Source: JABSOG01 sp965277695 (GTDB taxonomy: Bacteria; Pseudomonadota; Gammaproteobacteria; Enterobacterales; Alteromonadaceae). From it: a stretch of DNA of 64,000 nt. The stretch's first letter is position 1; the number at the start of each line of letters is the position of its first letter. The notes beneath the pieces are model-generated. The model had not been told where the DNA came from, did not search any database, and was given only the letters and a program-made list of their open reading frames with translations. The stretch spans positions 1 through 64,000 of the forward strand of contig CBDIDQ010000067.1 of assembly GCA_965277695.1 (NCBI GenBank), written 5' to 3'. This document shows positions 1 through 7,982 of this stretch, one piece after another. The position numbers were made by a program, and so were the translations under genes.

Positions 1-108
1 ACCAAAAACACTGTCGAGCCAATCGTAAAAAGCCTGTTGGGTGTCACGATAACTGTCTTTGTCAAAAGGTTGATCCAACGCTTCAGTTATGGCATCTGGT
101 ATTAACAT
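1..108 (-). CDS. glnD: GlnD N-terminus (partial), PII uridylyltransferase
   Basis: Only the first 36 codons lie in the window. The start is an ATG preceded by an AGGAG-type ribosome binding site about 7 bases upstream. The visible residues (start MLIPDAITEAL) are too few to show a domain. The identification rests mainly on position: glnD directly follows map in the same direction in most gammaproteobacteria. GlnD uridylylates and deuridylylates PII proteins in response to glutamine, which would feed the NtrC control suggested for the nitrate genes further along the window. Confidence 0.6.
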   Translation of the reverse strand, partial: MLIPDAITEALDQPFDKDSYRDTQQAFYDWLDSVFG

Positions 109-162
109 CGACTGACTCCTGTGGTTTGTTTGCCGCTAATTAACATTATTTTTTGTCGACGC

Positions 163-948
163 TTAATGCTTGAAAATCCGATCGATGGTTTTGTTGTTGC
201 GCAGGGTTAAAATTTCTACGCCATCATCGGTGACTAACAAGGTATGTTCCCACTGCGCTGATAAACTGCGATCTTTAGTGACCACGGTCCAATTGTCTTT
301 TAGTACTTTTGAATGGCGTTTGCCTGCATTGACCATAGGTTCAATGGTAAAACACATTCCCGTTTTTAATACTTCACCAGTACCTGCTCGACCATAATGC
401 AGCACCTGAGGTTCTTCATGAAACACCTTACCGATGCCGTGACCGCAATACTCGCGGACAATGCTGTAACTGGCTCCTTCGGCGTGTTTTTGAATGGCAT
501 TGCCGATGGTGCCGAGTTTCATACCTGGTTTCACCATCTTGATCGCCAAATAGAGGCATTCTTGCGCGGTTTTGGCCAATCGCTCAGCCATGATGCTAGG
601 TTTGCCGACCATAAACATCTGGCTGGTATCACCGTGATAATCGTCGCTGATTACGGTGATATCGATATTGATGATATCGCCGTCTTTCAACTTCTTATCG
701 TTGGGAATACCGTGGCAAATGACCTGATTAACTGAGGTGCAAATGGATTTGGGGAAACCATGGTAGTCTAATGGGGCCGGAATGACCTTTTGTTCATTGA
801 CCATGTAGTCATGACAAATGGTATTGAGCTCATCGGTGGTGATGCCGGCTTTAACGTAAGGTGCGATCATTTCCAGCACGTCTGCGGCGAGTTTTCCGGC
901 CACACGCATTTTTTCTATTTCCTCAGCCGACTTGATAGTAATGCCCAT
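163..948 (-). CDS. map: Methionine aminopeptidase, type I
   Basis: This cytosolic metalloprotease removes the initiator methionine from nascent proteins. The 261-residue length is normal for type I enzymes without an N-terminal extension. Metal-ligand motifs are visible in order: NIDITV with a following HGDTS, GHGIGKVFHEEP, FTIEPMV and a C-terminal QWEHTLLVT. The N-terminus (MGITIKSAEEIEKMR) lines up with E. coli Map, which fixes the start. It is divergent from rpsB and upstream of glnD, the usual gammaproteobacterial order. No terminator is seen in the 54 bases before glnD, so the two are probably cotranscribed. Confidence 0.97.
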   Translation of the reverse strand: MGITIKSAEEIEKMRVAGKLAADVLEMIAPYVKAGITTDELNTICHDYMVNEQKVIPAPLDYHGFPKSICTSVNQVICHGIPNDKKLKDGDIINIDITVISDDYHGDTSQMFMVGKPSIMAERLAKTAQECLYLAIKMVKPGMKLGTIGNAIQKHAEGASYSIVREYCGHGIGKVFHEEPQVLHYGRAGTGEVLKTGMCFTIEPMVNAGKRHSKVLKDNWTVVTKDRSLSAQWEHTLLVTDDGVEILTLRNNKTIDRIFKH

Positions 949-1285
949 TAATCTTCCTATTTATCTGATTTTTTCTGGTTCTTGCTGTTTTTTGCAGCAA
1001 TTCGACCACTTGTGATTGAACTGACTACGCAAACCATGGTATAAAGCTGCCGAAATTTGGCGCGGGCACTATTGTCGTGTTTTTCCGTCAGATTTTAAAA
1101 CACTATTTCAGATTATTTTTCAAAAGCGCCAACTGATTGCAATATCAGGACAAGAGTGGCTAAAAAATAACCAGAATAGCTTAAATTAATTCACATACAT
1201 CGTCACGTAACCCGGGGTGCCATGAATTTGGTCGGACTTATGGGATGTATGGAAGCTTAACCCCACTAATTGAGGAAAAAATAGT
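949..1285. promoter_or_regulatory. Divergent map/rpsB intergenic region with rpsB leader
   Basis: This 337-base gene-free stretch separates two divergent genes and must carry both promoters. The final part before rpsB contains a CCCGGGGTG segment and an AAGCTTAACCCC segment that could pair. Gammaproteobacteria have an S2-binding autoregulatory leader in this position (established for the rpsB mRNA), and this segment is a candidate for it, but I could not fold it reliably. A possible TTGCAA / TAAAAA promoter pair with 18-base spacing lies near 1137-1166. No ORF was found. Confidence 0.45.
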
Positions 1286-2017
1286 ATGTCTAATGTATCA
1301 ATGCGCGACTTGCTTCAAGCAGGTGTTCACTTCGGTCACCAAACTCGCTACTGGAATCCAAAAATGAAGCCTTTCATTTTCGGTTCACGTAACAAAGTTC
1401 ACATCATTAACCTTGAGCACACTGTGCCGATGTTCAATGAAGCGTTGGGCTTTTTACAAAACGTAGCGTCTAAAAAGGGTAAAATCCTTTTTGTTGGTAC
1501 TAAACGCGCAGCCGCTGATTCAGTGAAAGAAGCAGCAGTACGTTGTGACCAGTTCTATGTTAACCACCGCTGGTTAGGCGGCATGTTGACTAACTGGAAA
1601 ACAGTACGTCAGTCAATCAAACGTCTTAAAGATTATGAAACGCAAAGCAGCGACGGCACCTTTGACAAGTTGACCAAAAAAGAGGCGTTAATGCGCACTC
1701 GTGACATGGAAAAACTAGAAAAGAGCCTTGGCGGTATTAAAAACATGGCAGGTTTGCCTGATGCGATTTTCATCATCGGTGCAGACCACGAGCATATCGC
1801 TATCGCAGAAGCCAACAATCTGGGTATCCCAGTTGTAGCAGTTGTTGATACTAACTCTAGCCCAGACAACATCGATTATGTTGTACCAGGTAATGATGAT
1901 GCGGTTCGTGCTATCCAGTTATACACCAACGCAGTAGCAGATGTTGCTATCGCCGGTCGTGACAACACCATTGAAGTACAAGCTGAAGAAGACAGTTTCG
2001 TTGAAACTGAACAGTAA
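1286..2017 (+). CDS. rpsB: 30S ribosomal protein S2
   Basis: S2 binds at the head-body junction of the 30S subunit together with S1. The protein starts MSNVSMRDLLQAGVHFGHQ and carries the family signatures for coil-coil RNA binding (VGTKRAA, RWLGGMLTNW, PDAIFIIG). The 243-residue length is normal. The ribosome binding site is GAGG, 9 bases before the ATG. It heads the rpsB-tsf unit; a strong hairpin follows before tsf. Synthesis is probably autoregulated by S2 through the leader. Confidence 0.99.
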   Translation: MSNVSMRDLLQAGVHFGHQTRYWNPKMKPFIFGSRNKVHIINLEHTVPMFNEALGFLQNVASKKGKILFVGTKRAAADSVKEAAVRCDQFYVNHRWLGGMLTNWKTVRQSIKRLKDYETQSSDGTFDKLTKKEALMRTRDMEKLEKSLGGIKNMAGLPDAIFIIGADHEHIAIAEANNLGIPVVAVVDTNSSPDNIDYVVPGNDDAVRAIQLYTNAVADVAIAGRDNTIEVQAEEDSFVETEQ

Positions 2018-2043
2018 TCGCTAACGCTTTTTGTGTTTTTATA

Positions 2044-2088
2044 CGACAACATTGGGTTGCGTCATTTTGACAATTCGCAATGTTGTCG
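2044..2088 (+). terminator. rpsB-tsf intercistronic hairpin (attenuator candidate)
   Basis: An 11-bp perfect inverted repeat (CGACAACATTG with CAATGTTGTCG) closes a 23-base loop that holds a further GTC/GAC mini-stem. It lies midway between rpsB and tsf and is followed by a weak CCCCTTTT stretch rather than a clean U-run. In E. coli the rpsB-tsf interval contains a partial terminator, so this may set the S2:EF-Ts ratio. The hairpin is seen; the function is inferred. Confidence 0.6.
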
Positions 2089-2125
2089 TCTGTATCCCCT
2101 TTTCATATCTTGAGGAATTTTTAAA

Positions 2126-2998
2126 ATGGCAATTACTGCTGCCCAGGTTAAAGAATTACGCGAACGTACTGCCGCTGGCATGATGGATTGTAAAAAAGCA
2201 TTGGTTGAGACCAATGGTGACATGGAAGCTGCTATCGAGTTTATGCGTAAAAATGGTCAAGCGAAAGCGGCCAAAAAAGCCGGTCGTATTGCGGCTGAGG
2301 GCACCATCATCATCAAGTCAAGCGGTACTGCTGCTGCGTTGCTTGAAATCAACTGTGAAACTGACTTTGTTGCTCGTGATGAGAGCTTCCTGAACTTTGC
2401 TAACCAAGTTGCCGATGCGGCACTGGCTGGTAAAATCAGCGATATTGAAGCATTGAAAGCGGTTAGCTTGGGTGATGCGACAGTAGAAGAGACTCGTCTT
2501 ACACTGGTCACTAAAATCGGTGAAAACATGAACGTACGTCGTGTGACTATCGTTGAAGGTGAGAACCTTGGCGAATATAATCACGGTGGCCGTATTGGTG
2601 TTGTTGCAGTACTTAAAGGCGGCGACAATGCTTTGGCGAAAGACATTGCCATGCACGTTGCAGCGAGCAACCCAGAGTTCACCACACCGGGTGATGTATC
2701 AGCCGAAGTGGTTGAGAAAGAAAAAGCCATTCAAATCGACATCGCGGTACAAAGCGGCAAACCTGCTGAGATCGCCGAGAAAATGGTGGTTGGCCGAATG
2801 AAGAAATTCACTCATGAAGTGAGCTTAACGGGTCAAGCATTCGTTAAAGATCCTTCAATTAGTGTTGCTGCACATCTTAAAGCCAACAATGCTGACGTGG
2901 TTAGCTTTGTTCGTTTAGAAGTCGGTGAAGGTATCGAGAAGAAAGAAGAAGATTTTGCCGCTGAAGTTGAAGCGACAATGGCGGCGGCGAAGAAGTAA
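2126..2998 (+). CDS. tsf: Elongation factor Ts
   Basis: EF-Ts exchanges GDP for GTP on EF-Tu. The protein opens with the UBA-like signature (VKELRERTAAGMMDCKKAL) and contains the conserved EINCETDFVARDE segment of the core; the 290-residue length is typical. The ribosome binding site is GAGGAA, 9 bases before the ATG. It is co-directional with rpsB and followed by a perfect 14-bp hairpin. Confidence 0.99.
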   Translation: MAITAAQVKELRERTAAGMMDCKKALVETNGDMEAAIEFMRKNGQAKAAKKAGRIAAEGTIIIKSSGTAAALLEINCETDFVARDESFLNFANQVADAALAGKISDIEALKAVSLGDATVEETRLTLVTKIGENMNVRRVTIVEGENLGEYNHGGRIGVVAVLKGGDNALAKDIAMHVAASNPEFTTPGDVSAEVVEKEKAIQIDIAVQSGKPAEIAEKMVVGRMKKFTHEVSLTGQAFVKDPSISVAAHLKANNADVVSFVRLEVGEGIEKKEEDFAAEVEATMAAAKK

Positions 2999-3022
2999 TT
3001 TTACTTTTTCTTTGTCGACTCA

Positions 3023-3054
3023 CAATAAACGCGGCTCAATAGCCGCGTTTATTG
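3023..3054 (+). terminator. Terminator after tsf
   Basis: A perfect 14-bp stem (CAATAAACGCGGCT paired with AGCCGCGTTTATTG) around a CAAT loop starts 24 bases after the tsf stop. The T-rich strand lies inside the stem, so it could act in both directions. It separates rpsB-tsf from pyrH. Confidence 0.8.
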
Positions 3055-3136
3055 TATCTGCACCTATTGCCTTAAAGAAAGGCTAGGCTTTGATCATATA
3101 GCGTAAATTAAGGTGACCTTTATTTTTCAACATTCA

Positions 3137-3195
3137 CGAGGTTGAAACCTCGTCTACGGCAGGGCAGATGCGCCGTAGACGCGAATTCATTCGCG
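3137..3195. repeat. Three-hairpin intergenic repeat (REP/MITE-like)
   Basis: Three perfect inverted repeats are packed into 59 bases: CGAGGTT/AACCTCG (3137-3152), CGTCTACGGC/GCCGTAGACG (3151-3160 with 3172-3181) and CGCGAAT/ATTCGCG (3180-3195). Each arm directly abuts or overlaps the next, so the RNA or single strand could form a cloverleaf-like fold. It lies in the tsf-pyrH gap. It looks like a dispersed extragenic palindromic element; no second copy is present in this window. Confidence 0.6.
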
Positions 3196-3294
3196 TTTTT
3201 TGACGATCAATTGTTACCCTATTTTAATCGAAGCCAAAAGCTAATACCCAAACTGAACACATAAACCAAAACGTATCATCAGTGGAGATAAAAT

Positions 3295-4041
3295 ATGAGT
3301 GTAAACCCGAAGCCAAAATTTTCTCGAATTCTGCTTAAACTCAGTGGTGAAGCTTTAGTTGGGGAACAGGGGTTTGGTATTGACCCGAAAGTGCTTGATC
3401 GCATGGCCGGTGAAATCAAAGAATTGGTTGAGTTGGGCATTCAGGTCGGCTTAGTGCTCGGTGGTGGCAATATCTTCCGTGGTGAAGGTTTGGCTCAAGC
3501 TGGGATGAATCGGGTGGTGGGTGACCATATGGGGATGCTGGCGACCGTCATGAACGGTTTGGCGATGCGTGACTCATTGCACCGGGCATTTGTTAATGCG
3601 CGTTTAATGTCGGCTATTCCACTGAACGGTATTTGTGACAGCTACACTTGGGCAGAAGCGATCAGCTTGTTGAAATCTGGTCGAGTGGTTATTTTCTCTG
3701 CGGGTACTGGTAATCCATTTTTTACCACTGATTCAGCCGCTTGTTTGCGTGGCATTGAAATCGAAGCTGACATTGTACTTAAAGCGACGCGGGTTGATGG
3801 GGTATTCTCTGCCGACCCAGAAAAAGACCCTGATGCCGAATTATACCCGCACCTGTCTTATGAAGACGTATTGAGCAAAGAATTAAAAGTGATGGATTTG
3901 GCGGCGTTTACGCTGGCTAGAGATCATAAAATGCCAATTCGTGTATTTAACATGAACAAACCGGGTGCTTTGATGCGAGTCATTGTCGGCGAAGAGGAAG
4001 GTACACTGATTGATGCCAATGCTGAGCAACTGCCAGGCTAA
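3295..4041 (+). CDS. pyrH: UMP kinase
   Basis: PyrH phosphorylates UMP to UDP in pyrimidine nucleotide synthesis. The fold of the amino-acid kinase family is shown by RILLKLSGEAL near the start, LVLGGGNIFRG for nucleotide binding, and GTGNPFFTTDSAA for the UMP site. The 248-residue length is normal. The ribosome binding site is GGAG 11 bases before the ATG. The rpsB-tsf-pyrH-frr order is the standard gammaproteobacterial one. Confidence 0.98.
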   Translation: MSVNPKPKFSRILLKLSGEALVGEQGFGIDPKVLDRMAGEIKELVELGIQVGLVLGGGNIFRGEGLAQAGMNRVVGDHMGMLATVMNGLAMRDSLHRAFVNARLMSAIPLNGICDSYTWAEAISLLKSGRVVIFSAGTGNPFFTTDSAACLRGIEIEADIVLKATRVDGVFSADPEKDPDAELYPHLSYEDVLSKELKVMDLAAFTLARDHKMPIRVFNMNKPGALMRVIVGEEEGTLIDANAEQLPG

Positions 4042-4178
4042 CGTACATGAACTGCTGAGTCAAAAATATAGATAGTATTGTAATACCCCCGAATAATCGT
4101 TTGGGATTGAGGCATAAAGATGCCAGAATAAGACAGTTATTGAATCGAACCCAATAAAAAATTAACAGGAAAAGAATT

Positions 4179-4736
4179 GTGATTAACGAAATTATTGATG
4201 ATGCCAAAAGCCGGATGCAAAAAAGCGTTGAGTCTTTAGGCACCCAGCTGGCCAAAATCCGTACCGGACGTGCTCACCCAAGCTTACTTGACACCATCAA
4301 AGTGTCAGCCTACGGCTCCATGACACCACTTAACCAAGTTGCTAACGTCAACGTACAGGACGCCAGAACACTCGGTATCAGCGTATATGACAAATCAATG
4401 GTGCAAGCTGTAGAAAAAGCCATCATGACCTCAGATTTGGGTTTAAACCCAGCCACAGCGGGTACTCTCATCCGCATTCCATTACCAGCCTTAACTGAAG
4501 AACGTCGTAAAGATTTGGTTAAAGTCGTGCGTGGCGAAATCGAAAACGGTCGCGTCTCCGTGCGCAACATCCGTCGCGATGCTAACAGTGATATCAAGCA
4601 ATTACTGAAAGACAAAGACATCACCGAAGATGAGCAACGCGGTGCAGAAGACAGCATTCAAAAACTCACCGATGCTGCGATTAAAGAAATGGAAACCCTG
4701 TTGGACGTCAAAGAAAAAGAGTTGATGAAGATTTAA
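4179..4736 (+). CDS. frr: Ribosome recycling factor
   Basis: RRF splits the post-termination ribosome together with EF-G. The 185-residue length is exact for the family, and the hinge and C-terminal motifs are present (KIRTGRAHPSLLD, IRIPLPALTEERRKDLVK, RNIRRDAN). The start is GTG, chosen because the preceding AGGAAAAG lies at normal ribosome-binding distance and the N-terminus MINEIIDDAKSRM matches the family. The gene is followed by a short tandem repeat and a terminator, and the usual downstream uppS/cdsA/dxr genes are not here. Confidence 0.98.
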   Translation: MINEIIDDAKSRMQKSVESLGTQLAKIRTGRAHPSLLDTIKVSAYGSMTPLNQVANVNVQDARTLGISVYDKSMVQAVEKAIMTSDLGLNPATAGTLIRIPLPALTEERRKDLVKVVRGEIENGRVSVRNIRRDANSDIKQLLKDKDITEDEQRGAEDSIQKLTDAAIKEMETLLDVKEKELMKI

Positions 4737-4754
4737 TATCGGCTTTGTTTACTC

Positions 4755-4797
4755 GCTTAGGTGGTTGCTTAGGTGGTTGCTTAGGTGGTTGCTTAGG
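4755..4797. repeat. 12-bp tandem repeat after frr
   Basis: The unit GCTTAGGTGGTT occurs three times head-to-tail with a partial fourth copy (GCTTAGG). It lies between the frr stop and the frr terminator. No role is evident; the perfect copies point to recent slippage. Confidence 0.85.
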
Positions 4798-4810
4798 CGA
4801 TGTCCTCGTG

Positions 4811-4837
4811 AAGGCCGATCCCTGTGTCGGCCTTTTG
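4811..4837 (+). terminator. Terminator after frr
   Basis: An 8-bp stem (AAGGCCGA with TCGGCCTT) with an 8-base loop runs into TTTTG. It is in the right position to end the pyrH-frr transcript. Confidence 0.8.
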
Positions 4838-4871
4838 TCGTTTTAGCCCCTGCCAAATAAACCCGAAGCTA

Positions 4872-5159
4872 TCACAAAAACCCAAGATTCAAAACATGTA
4901 GCTCTATCAACCGAGCCAGCGGAATATCATGTTGCTCAGCGGGTTGGCTGTTATTTGAATTCATCTTGTTGAGGAAAGTGGCGAGGCTTTGCACTGGCGG
5001 TGTTTTATCTGGATCGAGCCCGTCGTCTTGTACACTGACTGTCGCGGTGAGATTTACAGATCTAAGTGCGCTACTTTCGGTGGCTGCTATGGACATATAG
5101 CTAGCGCCTAAACCTAAACTCAGCGCCAATAATGTTTTTCTTATCGTTGATACTTTCAT
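4872..5159 (-). CDS. Small exported protein of unknown function
   Basis: I do not recognise this protein. It begins MKVSTIRKTLLALSLGLGAS, a clear signal peptide with a cleavage site near SIA-A, followed by about 70 residues rich in Asp, Ser and Asn and ending in a hydrophobic LHVLNLGFL. The second ATG (5159) is chosen because AAGGA sits six bases upstream of it and almost touches the first ATG. It lies next to the DUF4785-like and lipase-like genes on the same strand, separated by about 280 bases and a terminator, so it is probably its own unit. No cysteines or catalytic motifs are visible. Confidence 0.6.
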   Translation of the reverse strand: MKVSTIRKTLLALSLGLGASYMSIAATESSALRSVNLTATVSVQDDGLDPDKTPPVQSLATFLNKMNSNNSQPAEQHDIPLARLIELHVLNLGFL

Positions 5160-5375
5160 ACTCATTCCTTATTCATGACTGTTGCAACGGCGTTATGTTG
5201 CTACTTGCTATGGTCGGTATCATACAGGGTGAATAAAACTGACGTTAGTACAGGGATGCCAAACATTGTCAGTTTTCTGCCAAAATAGCCTAAATTGACT
5301 TGGATGTCGTAAATTTAACAATGAATGGCTTAAATTTACCGAGCTTATGTTGAATAAAGATTTAATTTAGAGCCA

Positions 5376-5414
5376 AAAAAAAACGCCGCCACCCTTTACT
5401 TGGTGACGGCGTTT
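5376..5414 (-). terminator. Terminator after the DUF4785-like gene
   Basis: On the minus strand, AAAACGCCGTCACC pairs with GGTGGCGGCGTTTT (one mismatch) and runs into a T9 tract. It lies 25 bases past the stop of the DUF4785-like gene and is a textbook intrinsic terminator. Confidence 0.9.
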
Positions 5415-5439
5415 TGCTTTGCTGTTAATTGTTAACTGC

Positions 5440-6621
5440 TTATTGTTGACTCATTCGGCTTTGATCATACAAGCGTACATTTTGTACGGTGTAAGGGGCT
5501 TGTAAGCCTGATTTGGCCAGCATTTTGCGGTCAAACTGCATGTTGATCACTTGTTGGCCGATAGCGGCAAAGTTTTGCGCACTATGAGTTTCCATGATTG
5601 GCGTTGAATTACCCTGACGGTCATGACCATATAAAATGGCTCTGACTTCATAACGGCCTGGTGTTTTAACTGTTAAACCAATGTTGGCTACTGGTTTTTT
5701 CGCATCAACGGTTAATGATGACAACTTGTTCAGGTCGGCAGTATCTGGGGCCAAAGCAAAAGCAATTTTACCAGTACGATGCACTGGCTGGTTTTTGCTG
5801 TTGGCAACGGCATTAACATGTAACTCATAAAGGCCATTAATCGGGGCTTCGATAGCATCCACTTCAAGGGCTTGTTTTGACGCCGTGATCTGCGCAGTGC
5901 CACTAGCTGAGCGATTAACTGCGGCGGCAAACTTTTTGCCTGACGGTGACAAGATATACGCATCAACATTATTCAATGCCAAGGTATCGTCTTTATTTAA
6001 CATCGCCGCATCAAAACTGAACGCTTCATTTTGCAGGTAATGTTGTTTTTGCGTCGAAATTTCTAGTTTGTTAACCGCATTTTTTTCTTTAACGTGGATC
6101 ACATAGAGGCTTTTCGCCGCCAATGGCTGAGTGTAATTCAGTTTGAAGCTGCCCGGCTGTACCTCGTCGGTCAATTTGATAGCGGTAGCATTGTTAAAAA
6201 TACCAGTTGCTTTCAAATCGTTTTCGCCAATGATGTTGCTAGCTAGGTTCTTCTGTGGCTGGTGGGCAGAGCGCAATTGCAGGGCTTTATTTTCAAATGT
6301 TTTGCCTTGGTTGCCCTGACGTGAAATCTTGATTAACGCACCGGTTTGCGTGGTGTGAACATCAACGCCTTTGTTTAACTGGCTGCCATTGACGGTGAAG
6401 TAGTATTCATCGCTAAGGGTAACTGCCGAAGGGCTGCTTAAGTTAAGCTGATGATCGGCGGCAAGGGCAAAGCTAAAGTTGATTGCATTGGCTTGCTCAG
6501 TTGTCGGTTTGGCGACTTTTACAGGCGTTGCGGCTGTCGCGGCAATGGCTGTACTGCTGATGAATAAACCTAAAGCGGCGGCAACAACCAGCGTGACGGG
6601 TTTTTTAGTGAAGGTGTTCAT
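5440..6621 (-). CDS. DUF4785-like exported protein
   Basis: The 393-residue protein starts with a signal peptide (VTLVVAAALGLFISSTAIAA). The mature part is beta-rich with Ig-like spacing, in particular a C-terminal domain with GRYEVRAILYGHD. The overall pattern suggests the DUF4785 family known from Shewanella and Legionella; this is recall, not a search result. It follows the lipase-like gene by 15 bases on the same strand, so the two are almost certainly cotranscribed and the pair may act together outside the cytoplasmic membrane. No catalytic residues can be assigned. Confidence 0.65.
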   Translation of the reverse strand: MNTFTKKPVTLVVAAALGLFISSTAIAATAATPVKVAKPTTEQANAINFSFALAADHQLNLSSPSAVTLSDEYYFTVNGSQLNKGVDVHTTQTGALIKISRQGNQGKTFENKALQLRSAHQPQKNLASNIIGENDLKATGIFNNATAIKLTDEVQPGSFKLNYTQPLAAKSLYVIHVKEKNAVNKLEISTQKQHYLQNEAFSFDAAMLNKDDTLALNNVDAYILSPSGKKFAAAVNRSASGTAQITASKQALEVDAIEAPINGLYELHVNAVANSKNQPVHRTGKIAFALAPDTADLNKLSSLTVDAKKPVANIGLTVKTPGRYEVRAILYGHDRQGNSTPIMETHSAQNFAAIGQQVINMQFDRKMLAKSGLQAPYTVQNVRLYDQSRMSQQ

Positions 6622-6636
6622 TGTGTGGCTCCTGGC

Positions 6637-7503
6637 TTAAATATCGTTACGTAAGATGACATCAAGACCGAAACAGTCACGACGGCTTTGCTGATGGCTT
6701 AAAGGCTCTGAGCCGTTGGTTACGTCTTTATCAGTAAACCATTCGATACCCGCAGCACGCTGTGAACTACATTCAAGGAAACCGTCAGAACAATTATCTA
6801 ACCAGTTTTGGGTGGTTTCTAGCGCCACTTGATATTGGTAACCGGCACAATAGCTGTCGCCATCCCAAATGGCCGAGTCGACATCACTGCCAACCACTGA
6901 ATAGAAAGGTTTAGGCAGGGCGGGGCGGCCACTGGTGCCATATAACCAGTCTTGATTGTAAGATGCCATCCAGCTGGTTTGTTGCATTTTCACCGCATCG
7001 CTTTTGTATCCCAGTATCCAGCCGAGCAGGCTTTCAAAGGTATTGCCAGCAATTGCCGCATCAGCTAATGGCGTACCAGCACTAGAAGGGGCAATGGCAT
7101 TAACCCAGCGGATAGAATTGATGATCGCAGGGTAACGGCTATCCCAAGTTGGATTAGACATGATCCAACGCATCACGTTAGCACCATTAGAGTGGGTGAG
7201 TACCACCAGATCGTCGATGTTGTTATTTTGAATATAAGTGGTCAATTGACCAGCGAGGCAACCAGCGGCTTCGTTGGACCACATAAACTCTTCAAATTTG
7301 CAATTGATCATTACATAGTTGTTGCGGTTTGGTTGACCAGCCATCACTGAACTGACGAAATCACCCGTCCAATAATCGTTATAGGCATCGGTTTGGTTAC
7401 CTGTGCCGTGAACAAAGGCGACGCCAGTGGCCGCCATTGAGGATATAGAGCAAAGGCCAAGGACTGCACCGAGACCCCATCGCATTACTTTTTGAATTGT
7501 CAT
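6637..7503 (-). CDS. Exported alpha/beta-hydrolase (lipase-like)
   Basis: A 288-residue protein with a signal peptide (MTIQKVMRWGLGAVLGLCSI, cleavage after SSMA). VAFVHGTGNQ near the mature N-terminus is the oxyanion-hole region, and LTHSNGANVMRW is the nucleophile elbow, with serine in a THSNG variant of GxSxG. Six or more cysteines in the mature part fit disulfides in the periplasm or outside. The ATG at 7503 is preferred over an ORF start 66 bases further up because it begins the signal peptide. It is the first gene of a pair with the DUF4785-like gene. The substrate is unknown. Confidence 0.7.
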   Translation of the reverse strand: MTIQKVMRWGLGAVLGLCSISSMAATGVAFVHGTGNQTDAYNDYWTGDFVSSVMAGQPNRNNYVMINCKFEEFMWSNEAAGCLAGQLTTYIQNNNIDDLVVLTHSNGANVMRWIMSNPTWDSRYPAIINSIRWVNAIAPSSAGTPLADAAIAGNTFESLLGWILGYKSDAVKMQQTSWMASYNQDWLYGTSGRPALPKPFYSVVGSDVDSAIWDGDSYCAGYQYQVALETTQNWLDNCSDGFLECSSQRAAGIEWFTDKDVTNGSEPLSHQQSRRDCFGLDVILRNDI

Positions 7504-7613
7504 GGTTAATTTTCTCACTGTTATCTTGTTATCATTAAATGTATTTATGATGACGCCTGTCAGTGCCAATATCCTTTTATTGCTCCATTCTGTTGCTTTA
7601 TCAATGTTGATTT

Positions 7614-7631
7614 AGGTGTGACCTCACACCT
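7614..7631. promoter_or_regulatory. 18-bp palindrome, candidate operator
   Basis: AGGTGTGACCTCACACCT is a perfect palindrome 111 bases upstream of the lipase-like start. It resembles a CRP half-site pair (TGTGA/TCACA), but the spacer is 2 bases instead of 6, so CRP is unlikely. The regulator is unknown. Confidence 0.5.
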
Positions 7632-7770
7632 CTTACCAGCACATTTTTTGCGAATTAAAAGTAAACGTCAAGTAACAAAATCGTAATAAAAGCGATATTT
7701 AACTATTAGGACAGGATTTTTATTGCGTTTAAATCGGCCACAGAGTCGGTGATACATGGCCTACCGCGAG

Positions 7771-7788
7771 TTAGAGTAGATACTCTAA
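7771..7788. promoter_or_regulatory. 18-bp palindrome, candidate operator
   Basis: TTAGAGTAGATACTCTAA is a perfect palindrome (8-bp arms, GA centre) between the lipase-like and ligase genes. It is a plausible dimeric regulator site; no regulator gene lies next to it. Confidence 0.45.
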
Positions 7789-7982
7789 TAAAGTTGATGG
7801 AAAGTGATAAATATTTTTTTCAAAGTGCGTTTAACTGCTTAATTAGGAAATTTAGCCAGTTCAATCGTTATTGATAAGCCCAATTAGACAAAAATGGACA
7901 AAAAGCTCAACTGCACCTAGGCTTAATATGTTTAGCGGCAATCAAGTCGTTTAAATCACATCAAAACAAGGAAAGTGCCATC

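Larger units (their letters stand above)
7504..7982. other. Intergenic region with two palindromes
   Basis: This 479-base AT-rich region separates the divergent lipase-like and DNA ligase genes. It contains two perfect palindromes (listed separately). No ORF or repeat shared with other parts of the window was found. Confidence 0.7.

Noticed and set aside
4086..4104. CCCGAA/TTTGGG hairpin between pyrH and frr as a terminator
   Set aside because: The stem is short with G-U pairs and no U-run, and pyrH-frr are normally cotranscribed.
7614..7631. CRP site
   Set aside because: TGTGA and TCACA are separated by 2 bases rather than the 6 required by CRP.
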